In this document: piece by piece, positions 1 through 5,947 of the stretch
Position numbering within the stretch: the first letter of the stretch is position 1
Layout of the letters: every line of letters begins with the position of its first letter
Source: Hyphomonadaceae bacterium
GTDB taxonomy: Bacteria > Pseudomonadota > Alphaproteobacteria > Caulobacterales > Aquidulcibacteraceae
NCBI GenBank assembly: GCA_016791325.1
Contig: JAEUMU010000194.1
Location: forward strand, 1-6,565
Direction: 5' to 3'
DNA length: 6,565 nucleotides
Position numbers and translations under genes: made by a program
Notes under the pieces: model-generated
Databases searched by the model: none
What the model was told of the DNA's origin: nothing
Seen by the model: only the letters and a program-made list of their open reading frames with translations

Positions 1-944
1 TTTACGTCGCGCGGCATTTCCCGCCGGAAGCCAAAGCGCAAATGCTGGAGCTCGTGGAAAACCTGCGCACCGCCTATGGCCAGCGCATCGACACGCTGTC
101 TTGGATGTCGCCGGAAACCAAAGTGGTGGCGCGCGAAAAGCTCGCCGCCTTCATTCCGCGTATCGGCTATCCTGATCGGTGGCGCGACTACACAGCGCTC
201 GATGTCCGCCGTGGCGACGCATACGGCAACGCCAAACGCATCACCTTGTTCAATGACGCCTTCCAGCGTGACCGCCTGCGCCGGCCGGTTGACAAGGGAG
301 AGTGGAATTTCACGCCGCAAACGGTGAACGCTTCCTACAATCCGGTGATGAACGTCATCACGTTTCCAGCCGCGATCCTGCAGCCACCCTTCTTCGATCC
401 TAACGCAGACGCGGCGGTGAATTACGGCGCTATTGGCGGCGTCATCGGCCACGAAATGGGCCATGGCTTCGACGATCAGGGATCAAAGTCCGATGCGCGG
501 GGCGTGCTGCGCGATTGGTGGACGCCCGCCGATGTTGCCGCGTTCCAAACCTTGGTCGACCGCATCGCGGCGCAATATGACGCCTACGAAGCGCTGCCTG
601 ACTTGCATGTGAACGGCCGGCTCACGGCAGGCGAAAACATCGGCGATAATGGCGGCTTGCAGGTGGCGCTGCATGCCTATCGGCTTTCGCTCGGCGGCAG
701 GCCGGCGCCTGTGCTGGAAGGGTATAGCGGCGAACAGCGCTTCTTCCTGGGCTGGGCGCAAGCTTGGCGCTCCAAGATTCGCGATGAAGCCTTGCGCAAC
801 CAAGTGCTGACCGATCCGCACTCGCCGGCGCTGTTCCGCTGCAACGGCACTGTGCGCAACATGGATGCGTGGTACGACGCTTTCAACGTCACGCCCGAGC
901 GCGCGCTTTACCTCGCGCCGGCCGATCGCATCGAGATTTGGTAA
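1..944 (+). CDS. M13 family (neprilysin-like) zinc metallopeptidase, C-terminal part
   Basis: This is the 3' part of a gene whose start lies left of the window; the frame is open from base 3 and gives about 313 residues before TAA, whereas full M13 enzymes are usually near 680-700. The zinc site HExxH is seen as HEMGH (bases 450-464) in the context VIGHEMGHGFDDQG. The third ligand region ExxxD is GENIGD (Glu codon at 633, Asp codon at 645). The substrate-binding NAxY motif is NASY (327-338). PAAILQPPFFD, NYGAIGGVIGHE and DWWTPAD are also typical M13 blocks, and the protein ends in the family-like IEIW. M13 enzymes cleave peptide bonds in oligopeptides and are usually secreted or membrane/periplasmic in proteobacteria; the signal peptide would be in the missing part. 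The gene converges on the S46 peptidase with only 3 bases between stops. The family call is secure; substrate is unknown. Confidence 0.95.
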   Translation, partial: YVARHFPPEAKAQMLELVENLRTAYGQRIDTLSWMSPETKVVAREKLAAFIPRIGYPDRWRDYTALDVRRGDAYGNAKRITLFNDAFQRDRLRRPVDKGEWNFTPQTVNASYNPVMNVITFPAAILQPPFFDPNADAAVNYGAIGGVIGHEMGHGFDDQGSKSDARGVLRDWWTPADVAAFQTLVDRIAAQYDAYEALPDLHVNGRLTAGENIGDNGGLQVALHAYRLSLGGRPAPVLEGYSGEQRFFLGWAQAWRSKIRDEALRNQVLTDPHSPALFRCNGTVRNMDAWYDAFNVTPERALYLAPADRIEIW

Positions 945-947
945 CGC

Positions 948-3005
948 TCAGGGCGCTTCCAGCTCCGCCACCAAGCCATCCATGCCGTACACGTTCACCA
1001 GCGCGGCGTGGATGATGGTGGAGGCCACGCTGATGGCGCGGTTCAGCGCCGGGTCATAGTAATACTCCCCGCCCAGCATGTGCGTATTGCCGTCGAACAC
1101 AACGCCGACGATCCGTCCCTCCCGATCAAGCAGCGGGCTGCCCGAATTGCCGTTGCTGATGTCGATGCTTGAGGTGAGGTTGAAAATGGTATCGGAGTCG
1201 AGGCGCGCCCGCGCATCGGCCCAGGCCGGCGTCAGCGTGTAAGGCGAACCGCTATTGGCGCGATCGTAGAGCCCGCCGACGCGCGTATAGGGCGCATAGA
1301 CGCGCCCCGTAGCTTCAGTCCAGCCTTCCACGCGGCCGAACGAAAGCCGCGGCGTGAATGTGGCGTCAGGGTATTGGGTGGTGGCGAAAGCGTGAAAGCG
1401 CGCGCGCGCGATGCGCTCATGCGCGCGGGCCACGGGGCCATCCACCTCGGTCTGGTAGCGCGCTCTCACACGCCGCGCTTCGCCATCCATGCTCCGCACC
1501 AGCGCGATCAGCGGATCGCTCGAGCTGGCGACGGCGCTTGCGCCGCCTTCCCAAAGCTGGCGGCGAAATAGCGGATCAGCCAGCTGCGACTGCGCCAGTC
1601 GCGCCGCCACCGCAGCCGGCGTCTCCACGCCGAGCATCCGTGCGCGCACATCAGCCGGCGCGTGCGCTGCCACGCCGTTGAGCCAGACTTCGAGATAAAT
1701 CTGCTCCAGGCCCGGCGCCACGCCGCGATTGGCCGTCACCGTTTGGGAGAGCGCTGGCAGCCTCGCAGCCGCGTAACGCGGCAAACGCTCGGCTGAAGGG
1801 CGTTGGCGCTCGGCGGCGGCGCGCACAATGTCGCGCGCCCATGCAAACAATTGCGAGCCTTCCGCCGCGCGCAGCTCAAGCAATTGATACGAATAGAACA
1901 GCTCGCGATTGGCCGCCTGCGCAGCCTCCACCTCGGCCCAGGCCTCGCCCACCTCGCGCTGTGCGGCGGCGTTGCGCCCCACGCGCGCACGCAAATCTTC
2001 TTCGCGCGCGCCGGCATGGGCGAATTGCGTTGGGTCATTCAGCGCCGCCAAGCGACCCGCCAGAACGGTGTGGATGTTCTCCAGGCTCTGCAGCGTACTT
2101 GCGCTCTGGCGCGCCTGGTCGGCGCCCTGCGCCGCATACGCGCGCACCCGATCGCGCGCCGCGCCGAGCATCGAAAGGCGCCATGGCAAGTGCACGTCGC
2201 GCTCGAACACCAGCTCCGCCACCGTACGCAGCCGCGATGTGGCGCCGGGATTTCCGGCAGCCAGCACCACCTCATCATCGGCCACGCGCGTGAAGCGCAA
2301 CGCCAGGTGATTGGGCGTCAGCGCCGGCGCGCCGCCCTCATAGAGTCGCAGAAACGCGAAATCCAAGCCATAGCGCGGAAACTGGAAGTTATCGTCATCG
2401 CCGCCAAACGCCGCCATCGCATGCTCAGGCGCAAACACCAACCGCACGTCGTCGTAGTAGCGGTAAGTGTAAAGCGCATAGCGCCCGCCCTGATAAAGCG
2501 TCACCACCTCGCAGCGTTGGCCTCCGCCGTTGCAGGCCCGCTGCAGCCGCGCGATTTCGCCGTCGCGCGCCGCGGCGAAAGCTTCCGGCGCCACGGCGGC
2601 TGTGGCCGCGTCGATACGCGCGGTGACATCTTCAATACTCGCGAGCGTCTGCAGCGTCAGGCTTGGGCAGCGCGCTTCCTGCTCACGCTGGCGCGCCATG
2701 AAGCCGTTGGCCAGGTAATCGTTGGCCGCATCCGAGAGCGCCTGCACGCAGGCGATTACGCAATGGTGGTTGGTGAGCGCCAGGCCCTGCCCGCTCACGA
2801 GCGATGCGGAGCAACCGGGTATGCGCGCGCTAGCGGCCATAACGCGGTCAAGCCATGGCTGGTCCGGCGCCCAGCCCAGCTCCGCGCGCATGCGCTGCGC
2901 GGGAAAATTATCGAACGTCCACATGCCTTCTTCGGCATCCGCGGGCGCGACGGCCAACGCGAACGCGCTGAGCGCGGCGCCTGCCGCGCACATCCCCTTG
3001 CGCAT
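948..3005 (-). CDS. S46 family serine dipeptidyl-peptidase (DPP7-type), secreted
   Basis: A 685-residue protein, close to the usual 700-720 of family S46. It removes dipeptides from the N-terminus of peptides outside the cytoplasm. Residues 1-24 form a signal peptide (MRKGM, hydrophobic Ala-rich core, cleavage after ADA), and the mature protein starts EEGMWTFDNFP, the family hallmark. The catalytic triad is visible: His in TNHHC (residues 79-82), Asp215 in RYGLDFAF, and Ser621 in NGNSGSPLLD. The residue 18 after the serine, which is Gly673 in Porphyromonas DPP7 and Arg673 in the acidic-specific DPP11, is Gly639 here (FDGN), so a DPP7-like preference for hydrophobic rather than Asp/Glu P1 residues is inferred. 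The middle part (about 280-540) is the helical region that caps the active site. The ATG at 3005 is supported by GAGGGGAG a few bases upstream. A long forward open frame opposite it is a shadow. Confidence 0.95.
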   Translation of the reverse strand: MRKGMCAAGAALSAFALAVAPADAEEGMWTFDNFPAQRMRAELGWAPDQPWLDRVMAASARIPGCSASLVSGQGLALTNHHCVIACVQALSDAANDYLANGFMARQREQEARCPSLTLQTLASIEDVTARIDAATAAVAPEAFAAARDGEIARLQRACNGGGQRCEVVTLYQGGRYALYTYRYYDDVRLVFAPEHAMAAFGGDDDNFQFPRYGLDFAFLRLYEGGAPALTPNHLALRFTRVADDEVVLAAGNPGATSRLRTVAELVFERDVHLPWRLSMLGAARDRVRAYAAQGADQARQSASTLQSLENIHTVLAGRLAALNDPTQFAHAGAREEDLRARVGRNAAAQREVGEAWAEVEAAQAANRELFYSYQLLELRAAEGSQLFAWARDIVRAAAERQRPSAERLPRYAAARLPALSQTVTANRGVAPGLEQIYLEVWLNGVAAHAPADVRARMLGVETPAAVAARLAQSQLADPLFRRQLWEGGASAVASSSDPLIALVRSMDGEARRVRARYQTEVDGPVARAHERIARARFHAFATTQYPDATFTPRLSFGRVEGWTEATGRVYAPYTRVGGLYDRANSGSPYTLTPAWADARARLDSDTIFNLTSSIDISNGNSGSPLLDREGRIVGVVFDGNTHMLGGEYYYDPALNRAISVASTIIHAALVNVYGMDGLVAELEAP

Positions 3006-3025
3006 GACTCCCCTCAGCAGTCTGC
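3006..3025 (-). promoter_or_regulatory. Ribosome binding site of the S46 peptidase
   Basis: On the minus strand the bases before the start codon read CTGAGGGGAGTC then ATG. The purine-rich GAGGGGAG is a strong Shine-Dalgarno match and fixes the start that gives an intact signal peptide. Confidence 0.7.
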
Positions 3026-3061
3026 ATGGGAACCTGCACGGCAGGCGCCCGTTGATTCGCC

Positions 3062-3328
3062 ATGGTAGTGCATCACGACCCCAACGCGCGCCGTCAAAAA
3101 CAGCGCGACACCGAACACGGCGGCGGCGTGGCCGGCGTGCTCGCTGCGATCAGCGTGTTCGCGATCGCAGCGGCGGCGTTCGTTGCTGGCGCTTATTGGT
3201 CTTCGGATTACGGCGTGGAAAGGCCCAGCGCAGCCAGCATTTCCGCGCGCACGTCGGCCGACAACTTGTCAGCGTCTGATATGAAATCGCGTACTGTCGC
3301 TTCATCGGCGCCGCTGATGCGCACATAG
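3062..3328 (+). CDS. Possible small single-pass membrane protein (doubtful)
   Basis: An 88-codon frame divergent from the S46 gene. Residues 1-23 are polar and basic (DPNARRQKQRDTEH), then comes a Gly/Ala-rich hydrophobic stretch (about 24-45, GVLAAISVFAIAAAAFVAG) suited to one membrane helix. This 'DPN..R..RDTE' plus single helix layout recalls small hypothetical membrane proteins common in Alphaproteobacteria. Codon third positions are mostly G/C in the first 50 codons, as in a real gene. Against it: no clear Shine-Dalgarno precedes the ATG, and the last 40 codons overlap the 3' end of the oppositely oriented lipoprotein gene by 121 bases and look like low-complexity shadow sequence. The true protein, if any, may be only the N-terminal part, for example after a frameshift in this copy. 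No function can be assigned. Confidence 0.35.
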   Translation: MVVHHDPNARRQKQRDTEHGGGVAGVLAAISVFAIAAAAFVAGAYWSSDYGVERPSAASISARTSADNLSASDMKSRTVASSAPLMRT

Positions 3329-3765
3329 GCGCGGTCGTCCTCATCGCCGGGGCCGCCTTCATCGGCGAACACCTGCACGCCCTGGCCTGCCCGGCCAAGC
3401 GAGAGATGCACGCGGCCATTATCGCCCTCGGCGTTCTCCTCCTCGGCGCCGATGCTGAGATCGAAACCCGGCAGGCGAAGCGCCATGACCTCCGGCGCCG
3501 AGGCCGCAAACGAAGGCGGATCGGCGAACAGCGCGCTCGCGCGCCGCTCATCCATCATCATGGAGGCGCCTTCGGCGGCGCGCGCGCCCACTGTGCGTCC
3601 CTCCGGCGTCGTGATCAGATAGGTCTGCTGGCCCGGATCGGCGCGAACCTCAAGCGTGTAGCCGCTGGCGGGCGCGCCATCCGCGCCCTTCCCGCCGTCC
3701 ACTTCGTTGACCTCGCCGCACGCCCCAAGGGCCGCCAGCGCCAACACCGCCGCCAATCGCCGCAT
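3208..3765 (-). CDS. Predicted lipoprotein of unknown function
   Basis: A 185-residue protein beginning MRRLAAVLALAALGAC: a short basic n-region, hydrophobic core and lipobox L13-G14-A15-C16, so it should be processed by signal peptidase II and lipid-anchored at Cys16 facing the periplasm. After the cysteine comes a flexible Gly/Asp/Ala linker, then a segment with alternating polar and hydrophobic residues (YTLEVRADPGQQTYLIT) suggesting beta strands. A very acidic middle (AEEENAEGDNG, GGPGDEDDRA) follows, and the end looks helical (VRDFISDADKLSADVRAEML). I do not recognise a family. AGAGAGG lies 6 bases before the ATG and supports the start. Its 3' end overlaps the doubtful forward frame at 3062-3328; if one of the two is wrong, it is the latter. 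Confidence 0.8.
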   Translation of the reverse strand: MRRLAAVLALAALGACGEVNEVDGGKGADGAPASGYTLEVRADPGQQTYLITTPEGRTVGARAAEGASMMMDERRASALFADPPSFAASAPEVMALRLPGFDLSIGAEEENAEGDNGRVHLSLGRAGQGVQVFADEGGPGDEDDRAYVRISGADEATVRDFISDADKLSADVRAEMLAALGLSTP

Positions 3766-3844
3766 GATGAACCTCTCTAGGGCGCATCATCGGCGGTTCG
3801 CTGCGCGGACGCAACGGCCTAAGGGGCGGCACTTGCGGCGAAGG

Positions 3845-4099
3845 CTAACGCGTGCGCTCGAACCGCACCACCTTCTGCTCCCGATCGAGATAGGCCACGC
3901 GATACCCCGCGCGCGTCCAGGCGCGGGCGTGCCCGTTTTCCAAATTGTCGTTGGCCCAGAACGAACGATGCTTGACCGCACTCTCAGGCAAGGGCTTGCC
4001 GATGATGTCTTCAATGTCCTCGAAACTGAGCATTTCCGGCCGACCGCCCCGGCGTTCCAGATGGGCCTGCAGGGGTCTGTACTTTCGCAACGCAGACAT
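3845..4099 (-). CDS. Small DUF7662-like protein
   Basis: An 84-residue protein when started at the ATG at 4099. A longer frame from a GTG at 4138 is possible, but the ATG at 4099 has GGGAG six bases upstream and starts right before the conserved KYRPLQAHL block. Conserved-looking segments are SFEDIEDIIG (residues 25-34), LPESAVKHRSFWAND (37-51) and ARAWTRAGYRV (58-68). This layout, with a KHR..WAN core followed by A.AW..AG+.V, matches from memory the widespread family now called DUF7662, whose biochemical role is not known to me. The gene lies downstream of rsr on the same strand with 142 bases between them, including a strong hairpin, so separate transcription is likely. The length fits a single small domain. 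Family call is from pattern memory, not a search. Confidence 0.72.
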   Translation of the reverse strand: MSALRKYRPLQAHLERRGGRPEMLSFEDIEDIIGKPLPESAVKHRSFWANDNLENGHARAWTRAGYRVAYLDREQKVVRFERTR

Positions 4100-4199
4100 T
4101 ACGCGCTCCCACATCGCGCCGCCGCACATATCGGCCACGCAACGACGCTTGCGATTAAAGTTCTGCGATTTGCGGTGAACGAAAGGTTACTCGCGTAAC

Positions 4200-4239
4200 G
4201 CCATACCCGCGGCCGGCTCAGCGCAGCCGCGGGTATGGC
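4200..4239 (-). terminator. Hairpin after rsr, probable transcription terminator
   Basis: A perfect 14-bp inverted repeat (4200-4213 GCCATACCCGCGGC; 4226-4239 its complement) with a 12-base loop starts 2 bases past the rsr stop codon. No U-run follows on the minus strand; instead a second small repeat (4186-4190 with 4195-4199, GTTAC/GTAAC) follows directly, then CTTTC. It could end rsr transcription with Rho's help, or protect the mRNA 3' end. The plus strand has no U-run either. Confidence 0.55.
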
Positions 4240-4241
4240 CG

Positions 4242-5561
4242 TCAGGCATTCTCGGTGGCGATGATCCAATCGAGGATCTTCTCCGAGACGCCGTCGACGC
4301 GCCGCCAATCGCCATCGCCGACGCCGTGCCGGTACGACGCGACATTGACCATGTAGCCGGCGCCCTTCGGCGCCTCCACGCGATCATGCGACTGTTCGTC
4401 GGTGAACACGATCAGGCGCGCGCCTTTGGCGTCCACGTGCTTGGCCGCCTTGCCAAGCTCGGTGCCGCCGTGAGGCTGCGAGTTGAGGATCGCATCACGC
4501 AAAGCGAAGCCCCGGCGCGGCGGAATCTTCTTCACGTCGTTCGAGAACGTGAAAATCTCCACCTCGTCGCAGATTTCGCGCGCCAGCACCGCCAACCCGC
4601 ACGCCGCATCCAGTCGCGACATTTCCGAGCGCCCGGAGACCGGCGCCATCATCGAGCCGGAAACATCGACCAACAGGATGGTTTTGCCCGGCAGCGTCTC
4701 GTGGCCCTTCACCGAAGCGAACATCGCCGTCTCAAGCTCGGGCTCCAGCTCCGGCGCGTGGCGGGCCGCCGCGATGAAGCGATACGGCAACACGCGATCG
4801 GTGCGCATCGCTTCGAGCGCCTTGGCGATCGTCTTGCGCGGGACTTTGGCGTGCAGCATGCCGCGCAAATTGCGCAGCAACGCCATCGCGCCGAGCTTGT
4901 TCTCCGCAATCAGTCGCTCGAACGTCTCCTTCTTGTCCGCCCCGCCGGATAGAGAAACCTCCCACGTATCAGGCGCGGCGAGCTTGCCGTCGATCAGCTG
5001 TCTCCAGATCTTTTCCTGCGCGGCGTCCTTAGGCTTGGCGTGAGTGATGAACAGTACGTCGCGCAAACGCACGGCGCCGTCGCGATCATATTTCGCCAGC
5101 TGGTAGGCGTCGAACTTGGCGAACGCCCGCGCCAGCCCCTTCTTGGCTTGCGCGGAAACGGCGCGCGCTTTGCGCTGTTGCATCGGCCCCAGGGCGTCGG
5201 CCCAGTAGATGGCGAGAAACTCCGTCATCTCGTCAGGCCGCTGGATGACGCGCTCAAGCGTATCGGCCACCAGGCCGCGATGAGTCTCAAGGCGGGCCAT
5301 TTCGCGCACGATCAGCAGCGGCGCATGGCGCAGCTTCATCTGCTCGCGCGCCTCCACCGCCATCGCCGCCACCGCCTCTGGTTTCACCTTGGCCACCAGC
5401 GCGCCAATGCGTTCAGCGATCGAGACGCCATCCTCATAGAACTGGTCTTCCCAGAGCATGCAATTCATCAACGCCCGGCGCAGCTCCTGCTCAGGCGTGA
5501 AGGCGCGCCCCTTGGCGCGCTCGTGCGTGCGCACGCTCTTGGCTTTGTTGATCGTCGCCAT
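4242..5561 (-). CDS. rsr: Ro60 ortholog Rsr (TROVE domain plus VWA domain)
   Basis: A 439-residue bacterial Ro60 protein. Ro60 proteins are rings that bind Y RNAs on the outer surface and the ends of misfolded RNAs in the central hole; in Deinococcus the protein works with Y RNA and PNPase in structured-RNA decay. The N-terminal TROVE part is alpha-helical (about residues 10-275), with RHAPLLIVREMAR (78-90) and the typical LRDVLFITHAKPKD (166-179). A von Willebrand A domain follows (about 290-439) with a complete metal site: D299-V-S-G-S303 (DVSGSM), T367 in GGTEL, and D388 in FTDEQ. It is shorter than Deinococcus Rsr or human Ro60 (about 530), as in a compact proteobacterial/phage-type subgroup. 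The ATG at 5561 is preceded by GGTGAGGTGAG. It lies immediately downstream of five Y RNA-like units on the same strand, which strongly supports the call. Confidence 0.95.
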   Translation of the reverse strand: MATINKAKSVRTHERAKGRAFTPEQELRRALMNCMLWEDQFYEDGVSIAERIGALVAKVKPEAVAAMAVEAREQMKLRHAPLLIVREMARLETHRGLVADTLERVIQRPDEMTEFLAIYWADALGPMQQRKARAVSAQAKKGLARAFAKFDAYQLAKYDRDGAVRLRDVLFITHAKPKDAAQEKIWRQLIDGKLAAPDTWEVSLSGGADKKETFERLIAENKLGAMALLRNLRGMLHAKVPRKTIAKALEAMRTDRVLPYRFIAAARHAPELEPELETAMFASVKGHETLPGKTILLVDVSGSMMAPVSGRSEMSRLDAACGLAVLAREICDEVEIFTFSNDVKKIPPRRGFALRDAILNSQPHGGTELGKAAKHVDAKGARLIVFTDEQSHDRVEAPKGAGYMVNVASYRHGVGDGDWRRVDGVSEKILDWIIATENA

Positions 5562-5562
5562 C

Positions 5563-5589
5563 TCACCTCACCGTCAATTTCCTTGCCAT
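5563..5589 (-). other. Possible 8-codon upstream open frame before rsr
   Basis: On the minus strand an ATG at 5589 opens a frame of 8 sense codons (MARKLTVR) ending in TGA at 5563, one base before the rsr ATG. It contains the rsr Shine-Dalgarno region. Such a leader could couple or attenuate translation, but the upstream ribosome site (GAAG) is weak and chance occurrence is quite possible. Confidence 0.2.
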
Positions 5590-5596
5590 CTTCAAC

Positions 5597-5616
5597 GTAG
5601 CGGCGATTGCCGCCAG
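5597..5616 (-). repeat. Small hairpin in the rsr leader
   Basis: The minus strand reads GCGGC AATC GCCGC (5-bp stem, 4-base loop) between the end of the Y RNA array and the rsr start. It may be part of the terminator zone of the array or structure in the rsr 5' leader. Confidence 0.35.
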
Positions 5617-5617
5617 C

Positions 5618-5632
5618 AAAAACGCCAACCGG
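5618..5632 (-). terminator. End of the Y RNA array: closing stem plus U-run
   Basis: The 3' strand of the closing stem of the last Y RNA (CCGGUUGGC, 5632-5624) is followed after one G-containing position by five U residues (5622-5618). A GC-rich stem directly followed by a U-run is what an intrinsic terminator looks like, so the array may end here. Read-through would transcribe rsr, which has no obvious separate promoter in the remaining 60 bases. Confidence 0.45.
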
Positions 5633-5712
5633 GGAACGCTTCGATGCCCGCATCGCCGGCGGCGAGGCGCCTTCTCTCAAAAAAGTAGCGCACATCTTCA
5701 CCACCGATTGAC
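5624..5712 (-). ncRNA. Predicted Y RNA, unit 5 (nearest rsr, no tRNA-like domain)
   Basis: About 89 nt. The 5' strand GUCAAUCGG (5712-5704) pairs over 9 bp with CCGGUUGGC (5632-5624), counting G-U pairs. The shared Ro60-site motifs are GGUGGUGAAG (complement of 5696-5705) and UUCCCC (complement of 5631-5636). The interior has no T-arm or D-arm signature: it contains a U6 run (around 5680) and either UCGCC-GCC-GGCGA (5665-5653) or an overlapping CGAUG/CAUCG hairpin (5655-5642). The 3' motif is GCGUUCCCC rather than CUGUUCCCC. It is separated from unit 4 by a structured 61-nt spacer and followed by a U-run. Bacteria often carry Y RNAs of both tRNA-like and simple type next to rsr. Confidence 0.72.
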
Positions 5713-5719
5713 CTCGGAC

Positions 5720-5765
5720 GGCGACAGCCGGCGCGAAGGGAGAACCCGCCGCGTCCGGCGCCGCC
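5720..5765 (-). repeat. Strong hairpin in the spacer between Y RNA units 4 and 5
   Basis: On the minus strand GGCGGCGCCGG (5765-5755) pairs with CCGGC-U-GUCGCC (5731-5720) with one bulged U and one G-U pair. Inside, CGCG pairs with CGCG and GGG with CCC around a UUCU loop. No U-run follows, and the Y RNA motifs GGUGGUGAAG and UUCCCC are absent. It may be an RNA-processing signal, a weak terminator, or a separate small RNA. Confidence 0.5.
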
Positions 5766-5773
5766 AAGCTTGA

Positions 5774-5939
5774 TGCCGCGTTGGGGAACAGGCGCCGCCT
5801 GCCACGCCGCCGCGGCCAAGACCGCAGCGGCACGTGCTCTACCACTGAGCTACGCACCCATTTTGGGTGCGGCGGGATTTGAACCCGCGACCCCGTCGTT
5901 AACAGCGAAGTATCAGACGTCTTCACCACCAACGCGGCA
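5774..5939 (-). ncRNA. Predicted YrlA-type Y RNA, unit 4 (permuted tRNA mimic)
   Basis: About 166 nt, closed by a perfect 11-bp stem: UGCCGCGUUGG (5939-5929) with CCAACGCGGCA (5784-5774). The Ro60-site motifs are GGUGGUGAAG (5930-5921) and CUGUUCCCC (ending 5783). The interior is a nearly ideal tRNA in permuted order. The T arm comes first: GCGGG, loop UUCAAAU, CCCGC (5888-5872). The acceptor strand CGCACCC (5871-5865) follows, then loop AAAAU and acceptor strand GGGUGCG (5859-5853). UA at positions 8 and 9, and the D arm GCUC, AGUGGUA, GAGC (5850-5836), complete it. In place of an anticodon arm, the RNA leads into the Ro60-binding stem. A 10-bp hairpin GCCGCUGCGG...CCGCGGCGGC and a CAGGC/GCCUG hairpin lie on the 3' side. 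Published YrlA RNAs carry such a tRNA-like module, which is modified by tRNA enzymes. Confidence 0.88.
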
Positions 5940-5947
5940 ACACCGAA

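Noticed and set aside
1398..1410. Alternating GC run within the S46 gene.
   Set aside because: It encodes Ala/Arg codons in a helical region in frame; normal for this base composition.
1803..3068. A 421-codon forward open frame antisense to the S46 peptidase.
   Set aside because: It is His/Arg/Ala-rich with no recognisable domain and lies opposite a gene with full catalytic motifs; GC-rich coding DNA commonly gives such shadows.
3766..3844. Regulatory structure between the lipoprotein and DUF7662-like genes.
   Set aside because: Apart from the lipoprotein's ribosome site I see no convincing hairpin, U-run or promoter pair.
4326..5043. Forward open frames antisense to rsr.
   Set aside because: Arg/His-rich composition without motifs; rsr on the other strand is certain.
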